Positions 48,201 through 55,896 of a stretch of 64,000 bases of DNA are shown here, piece by piece; the first letter of the stretch is position 1; every line of letters begins with the position of its first letter. The stretch comes from Monocercomonoides exilis (Eukaryota; Preaxostyla; Oxymonadida; Polymastigidae). The stretch is from the NCBI GenBank assembly GCA_001643675.2, contig LSRY02000001.1, positions 987,501 to 1,051,500 on the forward strand. Direction: 5' to 3'. The translations under genes and the position numbers were made by a program. The notes beneath the pieces were generated by a model. The model was not told where the DNA came from and made no database searches. It worked only from the letters and a program-made list of their open reading frames with translations.

Positions 48201-48341
48201 ATTTCCGTTTGCAATGTTGATCCTGCCTTCATGCATCTCCTTGTTCATTTCTTGTTGAATTTGCCTTTCCGCAATGCCTTCTCCATTACAGCGGTTTATA
48301 ACAAGCAACAGCAACACAAAAAATTTTATTGCAACTCTCAT
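39249..48341 (-). CDS. Giant single-exon surface protein: signal peptide, beta-helix modules, membrane span, pseudokinase
   Basis: 3,030 residues with no intron. I chose the ATG at 48341, not the one at 48479, because it begins a clean signal peptide (MRVAIKFFVLLLLVINRCNG). A S/P-rich stretch follows (about 230-300). Residues about 300-2,500 are repeats of short strands with N/S/G turns, typical of right-handed parallel beta-helices. Five modules start with a V.S.G.D..CG....PC motif, near residues 647, 1,035, 1,387, 1,700 and 2,083. One membrane span lies near 2,580-2,605 (WLLIVIVLVILLLIVLIVS). The cytoplasmic end has a kinase C-lobe: RDLSPHIVLL, then RWKAPELV, then FSIGMMLWECLTLQIPFGE. The glycine loop, VAIK lysine and DFG are not recognisable, so it is a pseudokinase. 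It is likely a cell-surface receptor or adhesin. Ligand unknown. Confidence 0.8.
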   Translation of the reverse strand: MRVAIKFFVLLLLVINRCNGEGIAERQIQQEMNKEMHEGRINIANGNDNNKHNVDNSLAKVVKPADNRICCIQTSLNIINSSLCATHLNIVPLSGCPLLTAQHHSAASIFSFTFQAQPATKSPLFLSAHSSLALTNFSLITHQPAFLSFPLFSTPNNLLSDAHSPIPASFSISHSSFSSFISLIQPFLFSPSSLSSPSPSPSPSPSPSPSPSLSSSPLSSSSSSSSFSAPSPSPLHIHHQSHPHLQIYLNHHLSNTLFSNISSPHSHSSLPSLPSHLLNPFISTSSSSSSTSTNTNSNTIPSFSLHSSLSIHSTIFLHTHNPIDGAILPNLNSPSTSLSAFNTSFLHQTRSSPNAAVVHVGSESQRAKPGRLTSFDVNSHRFEWCEWNDTTGGSSSGGALFVSCSNANLTIASCSFNNCSNSNHGGALNCDELCSIDFSKNNFSRCSSSNGGSAYIAQPPSFSVWKFSNNKVESCSITNWCGTGWYFNMYYFPINGQFLFSKCKCIANTGGNAAGSLTFNNPPVNKPSLFLINDCQFINNKLTASVKYGGAAIFFCSTCSWMSGNKFITFCFFDGNTATNGSGNDVFFSGNTITQSPFENCGSTTPTKRVYNNGQADNETFNSWLPLIAQNKIVSNSGTDVDACGRPQQTPCATIEYALNGFISLLHDASLTLLTSTFVPLQTLTFSAVDTKITGNGTTATTIASSGIPQPSNSHSQSSQSTSSFSSISTSSSPDPSVSSALFQQTQGSLTVSALAIAHNSTNPITPILFHLSGNSPSLNLNTTTITGTTSSSSPITTPLFFITAGSLSLNHTAITSLTLNSQSIFRLTSFTSPLTLNSSNITHITSTATPTSCVLSSATSPALAISLPNCTITNIDSAPQHHQTATNGGCISFASSASTNTFSVSDTTFSTCSVSEDTSSGGKGGALMIEYNDDSEVSESSLSITNIVFSANKASVGRDVFCVCETLVASVKEPLFAFMRNITEKDNSVVGHDRTEAFGDWDVDLFIFFDGYFADKAYVDGTSGVEKVYCGLEKAPCLNVNYGMGRLKRTEGIKQVIIVYSNSIMAGSLDVGGICIKARTEAIVSIECKREVSGSEACVLKLESMTEMKFIGIVIPSSFNRTITSVIKSSSVNGKLHMKNCAMCVTGGKLNTIGFSLIISTGKMVELESVTISDVKSSVSLFSFSLTSGNVNEQEHKVKLLNCTMEGLEIDNGETVEGEAAVLGGNVGVGMVINGSKIEGAVSEKSKEGGALKIVLEGGGHVEIEDSSFTGCICENTSERGKGGGIYLDCSSNEVGFQLTSISFSGCSATVGKNMFVKSSNLVNSVKIERFAFGYSDYEEDGNAFVGEDGIYGEMDLRVFLVSLKWVVVSVSKDGHDTLGCGSEIFPCESMKNGIDHIDRSGTEGERKVKVKDEGAIEDIYSFSDELVIDGCVNEGDEAKHKTVYFEGTIKGNSASSSSSVISSIKPLSLLSLKLQIPNQFTPSMNSLISSSNNLNLVNCLFDFQSSTAIQYSLITTTTGSCTLNGCSLKGSSFVKSPLVIASSVLIENNNLTNIANTGSGEGGVAKVTLKNDENLVINSTNASFCSLSSANGKGGFLYLDCKNCLDQTPFLFDADVTFENNKAAIGKNVFILGKNFNSTATNESFKFDYSSMKDDNNLFVGSDDFHQKKDLFMFLVPFSSFEIFISSIGFDVARCGSGEEPCQTMWKGMKNMKDEEGNKTIQIEGSTIIRDSFNVSNYQIKKSSLMGEENVKAILNVEKAVGNQLEHFMVNEIHLELRNIQLQLTSGFDNSAKTIISNINGDLVITGCAFHSEAGMNNGFDCVFVNAIGGSVEVNDLSIESCNVGNSIFAIHDAGVSCHFLNVRVESLNESRVCFLSVKKSEAGLKTNGENEGVNIEIEKSSFSGVKRNDNGSSILDLKSEKKIYLVVNESNITEDKAETSEKGGVIFFTLGASGSMKIIDSTISYCSCSNSTGRGGGVYLATKERGELNFTFVGIKFSSNTARVGNDIFIECFNITSQINESQFPFDLREDHYIRDNAIYGRDECDHQIDTDLIDFVTIHQSDTIIVSSVNGSDERQCGTNALPCHSIDYGLMHLTSDFMSLMFIVEESVISEEINLKEMSSSSKSREMCKVEVESGIEGTRETLVATDGSVSLLRVNFVFDPFFNSFHESLISPEGGILEIMNCSFDSKQSNEGGNVNFANIPFHIFDVAKGELQLMEFKVKNLILRESALYLSSPLSSVVYLFTVCNSTIETSLISINECGQLTIKDFYTENITVEGNEETLISCLSMKKTIQLTNCTMEKTTSKTTKGKVMKMENCTDMKIDSCIFDGSSKERNEKNSNTEEEMCRWSGSLVDAVKSSVMMKDATITNSPEGGITISGGNVIIEKGEFLNNNPFIEKYPSLRKNIICSDSGSLKVMSLKGGDGVLPNSSLWMLNDGCSFDGIVSERDSSFFIPVLESVETKEETNRMKLTFKGSLLVPCNLSFSVVKRKGEEKEIEKHDFDSNGFLSEREAEGSVAKDLLSNCGEEIEVTVYLMFGYVESPSSTQSFILKNASETKINGDEKFVEGRKERKSYWLLIVIVLVILLLIVLIVSIILAVRWRKQKRRTEELEVIVNDTVRKDPKLIEMMTMEMSPEEQWKRAEREAEKKNEERIKKRVYEKSLGHSESSEHLLSESGSTEYILGKDSDKIPEWMLEKVEEEETRKRTPSPSISSTCSTDSDSTFVRGEDLCPTTSSMSNLVDAMACSSPHEKLIVDLRDSLFMLLHGRNEKKEMAIGTLKEREVTGAQMLFWAANGALHSLEHEEDELPSLRDLSPHIVLLSEHMLICIALNANYSFSSDDSDSSSISSSTIVTSASGGDDDDDFLPSSAFEDEDSFKKECLRWKAPELVMNKKMGATEKSVAFSIGMMLWECLTLQIPFGEYEAEVAGKKIVDGEKPDEMGIEESGLKNVVDACLSAEASKRPTLAEVKKELVGLFPSGTFVVTMADAIILEESSEEQEENGESKECEKEWKLEVNETKGKFDEG
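42680..43213 (-). repeat. 533-bp tract nearly identical to 51318-51850 (source or partner copy)
   Basis: Within the fourth beta-helix module of the large gene. Comparing it base by base with the reverse strand at 51,318-51,850, I found a single mismatch (GGAAATAGC against GAAAATAGC). Both sides of the tract diverge at once, for example after AGGATTGAAGA. See the matching entry and finding. Confidence 0.9.
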
Positions 48342-50257
48342 AACGTAAGAGCGTCTTATCACAGATGTGGATCCTGGGAAAATGTGGAAATAAAATATTC
48401 CTGCGCCCCATATTATATTGATGAATATCTGAATAAGATCAATTTGATAATTACTCTTCAAAAGATGTCTTTCAATCACATTAAATAATTAAAAGGCAAA
48501 ACTGTCATTCAATTTTGTTTTATTTTGATATCAATAACAACAACATTAGCATTTGATTCTTTTGTTTAATGATGAACAATCATTCGAATTTGACATTAAC
48601 GATAAATAGCTGAGAACTGTAAATTCAGAATTTTTTTTCAAAACAATCAAGATGTAATTTCAATTTCAAGGGGAAAAAAATATCAACAAAAAAAACGACA
48701 ACTACTAGGTTTTCAAAAGATTATAATTACTAAAATAAAATTCTTGCATTGTTAAGAATTATATCAAACAAACAATAAAAAAGATTGCTTTCATATCTTT
48801 TTCTTGTATTTATTTTGTTTCAACAAACGAAAACATATCATGCTTTATGAAAATGTTTTTGTTTTTTTAATACCCAATTAAAAAATTATTGAACAAAAAA
48901 ACAGAAAGAAGTTTCGAATAGAAAATTTTTTTACAAACTTAATGTTGTTGCTGTTTTAACGTGCTTCAATTATTAGAAATATTCTTCCTGTTACAATATA
49001 AATTAAGTTTTCTTCTGTTGATTCAAACAGAAACAAATAAACAATATTGTTATTTAAAAATGAACAACGCGTTGTTGAGAGATAACAAGAAAATTTTAGA
49101 AAAAATATCAGTCTCTATAAGAAAAGTTCAATAAATATTTTATTATTTTCAAATCAACTTTTTGTATACATTTTCACAAGTTAAATAAAAATGTGTATTT
49201 TTTTATCTGTGCAACATAAACACATTCACAAAAAATTTTAATAATCAAACAGTTTTCACACTTGACATCATAATAATAATTCTTTTTATTTAACTAATAG
49301 AAAGAGATATTTTTTCAAAATATTCGAAGCATGAATAAAATTGAATTGAATGTTTCATTGTTTTTATTCAATAAAATGGGTTATTCTTTTTGTGAAGTCT
49401 CAAAAATAAAATATATATCTAAATTTTTTTGAAAAGTTCCTTTTGTTTAATTTTCAATCAAAATAAAAATTTCATATTTCTATCAAACATCTGTTCCCAC
49501 TCACCAAATTTCACTGTGATGGTTATAATTGAATTGTTCAGGTTTTATTTCCTTTTGAGAGAAATTTCGTGAGTGGGAACAGAAATTTGATGAAATTATG
49601 AAATTTTTATTTTAATAGAAAATAAAACAAAAGGAACTTTTCATAAAAATATTGACATATAGGTTTTGTAAAAAAACAGATCATTTCCTGAATATTTTTT
49701 TTCCTTCAAGTCCTTCATGTTTCTCCTCAACGAAAAAATATATAAACAACACATGGGGGAAAATATGAACTTTCAAGCTTTTTATGCACTAAGCATGAAA
49801 ATATTGTTTCTCTTATTACATTATTACACTTTACCAGATTTCAAAATAAATTTGATTTTTATTACTCTAAACAAACATCATTGAAATAATAACAAAATGT
49901 TTTGTGACATCACATGTATTTCTAAAAATGAACCCATTTATTTCAAATCTTATATTCACAAAAAGTCAATGAAAAGTGCATAATTTTTCTTCGAAAATGC
50001 TTGAAGTCAAATATTTTGTCCCACATGTGTAAAATTGCACAAATTCTTCATTACGGATTAATAAGACGGATTATTATTGTAAATTTTCCAAAAAATGACG
50101 AAGCAAATAATATACAAAAATTAAACATTTTCGGCTTTTTAAAAAGGATTACACGCTTATATTGATCAAATTACTGTTAATACTTGTGTGTTTCAACAAG
50201 AACGGAAAACAATTCTTTGACAACGTCATTATTTCCATACAAAATATATGGTGAGAG
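48342..50257. other. Upstream spacer of the large surface gene
   Basis: 1.9 kb of very AT-rich DNA that must include the promoter of the large leftward gene. It holds one MITE (copy 4). No other gene or repeat recognised. Confidence 0.45.
49417..49657. repeat. Palindromic MITE, copy 4 (variant A)
   Basis: Arms TTTTTTTGAAAAGTTCCTTT and AAAGGAACTTTTCATAAAAA. The inner parts are CATCTGTTCCCACTCACCAA and GAGTGGGAACAGAAATTTGA. Same organisation as copy 3. Confidence 0.8.
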
Positions 50258-50587
50258 GGCATAGGTCTAGATGCGCTTTTTTTGCAAATTGCGTTTTTAG
50301 GCATTAAAATTATGATGAATAAATAGGTAATAATTATTATAAAACTTTTTATGGACCGATTTTTCGAAAAAAATTTATTTTGTTGAAAAAAATGATTTTT
50401 GAAAAATGACCCATAAAAACATGAATTTCATTAAATAATATTCAAATATTAAAGAAAACGTGATTTTTGGACATCCAATGTGTTTGCATTATTATATAGA
50501 CATATTTTATTTGTTAATTTTCATCAAAAAAATATAAATCATAAACAAAAAATTTAATTAAACATCTTTGATCTAACCCACAATAAA
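50258..50587 (+). repeat. Left arm of the 330-bp inverted repeat
   Basis: Starts GGCATAGGTCTAGATGCGC and ends ...CCCACAATAAA. It is AT-rich with no open frame, and near-identical to the reverse complement of 55562-55891. Confidence 0.9.
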
Positions 50588-51254
50588 ATTAGTTTTCTTT
50601 AGAAAAATTGAATATGGGATAAAATTTTTGCATTTATGAAAGAAACAACGATATGTTCCAAACATTTTCTCCAACCTAATCATTATAAGTCTTTCATTCC
50701 CATTTCAAAAAAATACAGAAAAATACTAAAATTAAGAAAAATATTTGTTTGAGTAGAATGGAACAAAATTCATAAAGCAAAATATTTCGTCCCATATGCT
50801 GTTTTGGCTTAAATAGAACTCAATAGTTTGCCATAGTTTCATTTTTATATATAAAATTAAAGTATATTGTTATATGCGCACTTGTTTTGTGTTGAAAACA
50901 GCTTTTTTTCACAGTTGCATTAAAGTGTGCCTTTTTGCTTGAATATTCTAAAACTACCTAATATTAGTCATTTTCGTTCGCAAAGGAACGCAAAAGGTTA
51001 TAAATGACTCTTTAAATAACAATATTATTTATTTTGCTTTAAATTTTCATATATTTTCTTGTTCTTTTATATTTCTATGTTTTTTTTGAATTAGATAAGA
51101 TCATTGCATTATTAAATGAAACTTTTTACCCAGATAAACTTCAATTTCCCAATGAAATATTATATTGAGTTATAAAAACAATGGACTTTATTAAAGTTTG
51201 TCGTTTGTGTGTTTTTAAAAATACAAAGAATGAGATTGATTTAGCTTTTCTAGT

Positions 51255-54200
51255 GGATCTGATGTTGAGAGCTGGAGATGTGAGGATGAGCTATGCCAAA
51301 CAATGCGGAAGCGGATGGAAAACATGAAAGACGAAGAAGGAAATAAAACAATTCAGATTGAAGGATCAACTATTATTCGAGATTCATTCAATGTATCCAA
51401 TTATCAGATCAAAAAGTCTTCATTGATGGGAGAAGAGAATGTGAAAGCAATATTAAATGTTGAAAAGGCAGTTGGAAATCAACTGGAACATTTCATGGTG
51501 AATGAAATTCATCTTGAATTGAGGAATATCCAACTTCAACTAACATCTGGATTTGACAACTCAGCCAAAACAATTATTTCAAATATAAATGGAGATTTGG
51601 TGATAACTGGATGTGCATTCCATTCAGAGGCAGGAATGAACAATGGATTTGATTGCGTATTTGTGAATGCGATTGGAGGCAGTGTAGAAGTGAATGATTT
51701 GTCGATTGAATCATGCAATGTTGAAAATAGCATTTTTGCTATTCACGATGCTGGAGTTTCTTGCCATTTCTTAAATGTTCGAGTGGAGTCGTTGAATGAA
51801 AGTAGAGTTTGCTTTTTATCAGTCAAGAAATCTGAAGCAGGATTGAAGATTAATGAAGGAGAACTGATTGTGGATGGATTAATGATGGAAATTGCAGCGA
51901 CACTGACGATGAATGGGAAGCCGCCAATATCGATGACAAGCGGAGTGAAATTGGACATCAAGAACAGCAGAGTGAGTGGAGTGACGGTGGAAGACGGGAG
52001 CGGAGAAGGAAGAGGTTGCATTGGTGCTGCGATAAAAGAAGGAGGAAGCGCAGTTGTGGATAACTGCAGCATTTCAACAACATGCACAGGTGGAAGTGGG
52101 ATGAAAGGAGGAGGGATGATGATTTCAGTTGAGAACGGAGGAAGTTTGGAGATTAAAAGCGCAACATTCACAGGATGCCAGGTGCCAACAGAGGACAGCT
52201 TGCAGAAAGGAAGAGGAATGGGAGGAGGGATGTTTGTGAGTTTGGCAGATACAATGGGATCATTTAAGATGGAAGGAGTGACATTCAGCGAGTACAATGC
52301 CTGGAAAGGGAAGAAAGTGTTCATATCGGGAAATGAGCTGGACGAGGCTATGTCAAACGAACAACTGAAATGGGGGTTGAGTGCAAGTGATGAGAATTCA
52401 TTGGATAAGTTGTGTGGATGGGAGAAGAAGACTACAGGAGAAAATGGATATGTAATTCCACTTGTTGTGTATTTGTGGTTCAATTGGAGCAGGAATGGGT
52501 TTGTATCGAAGGAGAAAGGAGGAGACTTCAGCGGGTGTGGGTTTTCTGAAGCACCATGCTCATCGATTGATCACTTGACATCACTTCGATATCCAACGCT
52601 TGGAGGAGGGGAAACACATATTGCCATTGTGGAATCAGGATTGTTAATCCATCCGATATCATTCTTGTCTTCATTGCTAAATTTGCCAGATTCAGAGGTG
52701 CCAGCAGTTGTGATAAAAGGAACAAAGAAAGGGACAGGAGTGACGATCAGTGATGAAGATGAGAATGATCCAAAAGATTCAATGATATTATCTGATGTGA
52801 GTTTATCGATTGTAAACATGACATTCACAAAACCAGTCGCGAAAACTAATCATGCAGTATTCATTGAATCGTCAGGAACAAATGCATTCTTGACAGTCAC
52901 GGACTGCTCATTTGGATCAACTGGCGGGACTGTTGAAAGTTTTGGGTGTTGCCTGATAAAAGTGAATGGAGGCAGAGTTATTGCTCAAGAGTGTTTGTTG
53001 GATGCGGTTGACAAATTGAAAGAGTTCATCGCTTTCAGTGCAACAGCAACAAGAGAGGTGATTGTGGAGGATGTGAACATCTCGAATGTTGGGGTGAAGG
53101 AGAGAAGTCTGATATCGATGTTTGAGGATGAACAGATGAATGGGATGAAAGCCAAAAAAGGGATAAATGGAGGGGGAAATGGGAATTCAAACAACAAAAA
53201 AGTGGTGGTAAAAGTGAATGGCTCTTCGTTTTCATTCATCACAAATGGAGAAAACAGAGCAGGGGTGTTGAGTGTGGATTCATTTGCGAGGGCAATGGAG
53301 TGTGTGTTGGAGGGGTGTTCAATCTCGAGTTGCAGGAATGAAATGAGCGAGGAAGAAGGAGAAATGAAAGTGTGTCTGAAGAGAGGAGAATCAGAAGTGA
53401 GAGTTGTTGGGTGTTCGCTGGGGATGTGTTCGTGCTATGGGGTGAAGGGAAGAGGAGGAGGGATGATGGTTGAAGCATTTGACCCGAATGGGGGTGGAGC
53501 CAGTGCACTTGGGCCTGTTGGGATAAGGATGGAGAATGTGAGGTTTTGGGGGAACGAGGTGTTTGTGGAGAAGGATGTGTTCATCAAGTGCCACTCGATT
53601 GGGAAACAGATCAATAAAACGATGTTTGTGCTGGACTTCGAGCGGGATGCACTGAAGGGGAAGAACTCGATGTGTGGGAGCGATGGAGAAGGGAAAGTTG
53701 ATGTTGATTTGATTCCGTTGATCACATTCTTTCACTCAGCTCAGGTGTTTGTGAGTGTAAATGAAAATGATAGCAGACGGTGTGGAGCACAGAATTATCC
53801 GTGCCAGAGCATAAGTTGTGGTTATAAACATATTGAGAGAAGCGTTGCAAATATGATTTTAATTCATGGAGAATGCATGATTTGTGGATGGTGTGAGATA
53901 GGAGATTTGAATGTGAAGTCGGTGAAGAAGGCAAAATCCACAATCCATTTTGAGGGGAAGATGGGGGACAGAGGAGAGGAGAGGAGCATGATGGTGTTTG
54001 TGAATGAGTGTGTTGTGGAGAGGTGCAAGTTTGTGTTTGGAGACCCATTTGAAGGGGTTGAAGAGAGTGTGGGAAAAGATCTCATCAGTAGTCGCGAAAA
54101 TGACATCGAGGCGAGCGTGTTAATTTTATTTGGGAATGCAGAATTTCCTTCTTCAGCACAGCCATTTGTTCTGAAGAATACAAGTGAAACAAAGGGAAAT

Positions 54201-54805
54201 GGAAATGAAATAATGTCAAAAGGAGAGGATAAATTTGAATGGAGTTTATTTGCCTTTATTGAATGTATTGTGATTGGTGTGATTCTGTTGTTTGTGATTG
54301 TTGCGGTAGTTGTGCTAATGAGAAAGAAATTAAGGGAAGCAGAAAAGAGAGTTGAGAAAGAAAGATTTGAAAACGAGCAGATAATGGGAAAGATAGAGAA
54401 GAGAAGAAGGAAGAAAATTTTGAGAATATCTCAGTGCATATTGAAGGAAGCGTGATGAAGATGGATGGAGCTGAAAGGGGGTTGTGTGTGCTGAACTGTT
54501 CCTTTGTGAAATGCCGTAGCACGAACAAGAGAGGAAGGATGATAAGGATATGTTAGTGCGTGGATGTGCTGATTGGATCGTATATGTTTGATGGAGAGGA
54601 AGGAGATGAAAAAGAAGGAAAGCATGAAAATGACGATAATGGAAGAGACGAAGAGATATGCAGATGGGATGAATCTCTTGTGGATATCTTTAACAGTTCT
54701 GTTTTGATGAAAGATTTTGCAATCTCTAATTCACATGAAAAAGGAATAACAATGAGGGGAGGAAATGTGTGGATGAAAGCAAAAACATTTTTCAATAATT
54801 ATTAG
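51255..54805 (+). pseudogene. Beta-helix surface protein, truncated and re-ordered relative of the large gene
   Basis: The frame opens just after TTTTCTAG near 51,254 and runs to a TGA at 54,453-54,455. The first Met (51,303) is internal to a module (CQTMRKRMENMKDEEG), so there is no signal peptide or first exon. It keeps beta-helix repeats, a CG....PC module start (CGAQNYPCQSI), and a membrane span (IECIVIGVILLFVIVAVVV) near 54,260-54,320 followed by basic residues; there is no kinase-like part. Shifting frame after 54,415 gives sequence that, in the large gene, lies before the membrane span (EEICRWDESLVDIFNSSV at 54,651), interrupted by a TAG. Sequence order is therefore changed relative to the paralogue. 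I judge it non-functional as a whole, though the 1,050-codon frame could still make protein. Confidence 0.7.
51318..51850 (+). repeat. 533-bp tract nearly identical to 42680-43213, opposite orientation
   Basis: One mismatch in 533 bases by eye against the reverse complement of the large gene. Sequence before and after it differs clearly while still homologous at protein level. This is the footprint of a recent local copying event, such as gene conversion, not of duplication of the whole gene. Confidence 0.9.
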
Positions 54806-55561
54806 GACTTTTTCACTTTATTGCAACAATAATTTTGAAATTTTCTTGTTGTTCACATAAAATTGTAAATGTTTTTGTTTGTGTAAAGGAAATACATCTT
54901 TATTTGTATCTTTGCAATTATTGTTTGATGTTTATAAAACAATTTTAAGAATGAAATGAATATATTATTTGTGAAAAAGATATGATCTTTATAATTTCTA
55001 AAGCAGTTTCAATATTTTTCAATCAATTATTTATTCACTTTGCTTGCAAATTATAATTATTCTACAACATATTTTTGTCATCATCCGTGACACTAGGATC
55101 AAGAAAACAAAGAACAAATTCAAAAATAACTTTTCAATGAATGAAATATAAACATTTCTAAACGACTGATTAATTAAAAACTTCTTTGCTGAAACATACT
55201 GTAATAATTCCTTTCTTTTTGTTTTAATCATGCAGAGTTCAAAAATGAAAGATAAAAAAATGAAAGAATATGTCAGTTTTTCAAAGTTTCAATTAAATTG
55301 AACAATTTTTATCCAGTCAGAGTTTAAACAAAACTTTTTCAATACATTGCCATCTTTATTGAAATGAATATCCAGTTGCTTCTTAATAATAAAGTGCATT
55401 TCAAAAAGTTTTCTTGACTAAGGAATGAAAGCATTACATAACATTAAACATTCACAAGCGTAATTACATTCAAATAAATAAACACGAAAGTGTTCGATTT
55501 TCAAACTTTTAGGTTCTATTTAAACCAAAACAATATATTCAATTTTCCAGATATTAAAAAA

Positions 55562-55891
55562 TTTATTGTGGGTTAGATCAAAGATGTTTAATTAAATTTT
55601 TTGTTTATGATTTATATTTTTTTGATGAAAATTAACAAATAAAATATGTCTATATAATAATGCAAACACATTGGATGTCCAAAAATCACGTTTTCTTTAA
55701 TATTTGAATATTATTTAATGAAATTCATGTTTTTATGGGTCATTTTTCAAAAATCATTTTTTTCAACAAAATAAATTTTTTTCGAAAAATCGGTCCATAA
55801 AAAGTTTTATAATAATTATTACCTATTTATTCATCATAATTTTAATGCCTAAAAACGCAATTTGCAAAAGGAGCGCATTTTGACCTATGCC
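55562..55891 (-). repeat. Right arm of the 330-bp inverted repeat
   Basis: Reverse complement of 50258-50587. Its outer end (TGACCTATGCC) lies five bases from the stop codon of the leftward serine-rich gene at 55,897-55,899. Confidence 0.9.
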
Positions 55892-55896
55892 GAAAG

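Larger units (their letters stand above)
50258..55891. mobile_element. 5.6-kb unit bounded by 330-bp inverted arms and carrying a surface-protein pseudogene
   Basis: Arms 50258-50587 and 55562-55891 are inverted copies of equal length starting GGCATAGGTC. I see about four differences in the first 30 bases and none in the inner ~295. Just inside the arms some weaker similarity continues (GAAAAATTGAATAT against GGAAAATTGAATAT). Between the arms are AT-rich spacers (50,588-51,250 and 54,806-55,561) and one broken beta-helix surface gene; there is no transposase frame. Long arms with captured host sequence recall Pack-MULE elements, but I found no 8-11-base target duplication (flanks GGTGAGAG and GAAAGTTA). 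A local inverted duplication is the alternative. Confidence 0.6.

Noticed and set aside
48342-48479. Earlier ATG at 48479 as start of the giant surface protein
   Set aside because: It would add 46 residues before a perfect signal peptide, with no initiator-like advantage. The internal Met at 48341 gives a normal secretory start.
50258-55891. Maverick/Polinton element
   Set aside because: Long inverted arms fit, but 5.6 kb is far too short and there is no polymerase B, integrase, capsid or ATPase-like frame; the content is a host surface-gene copy.
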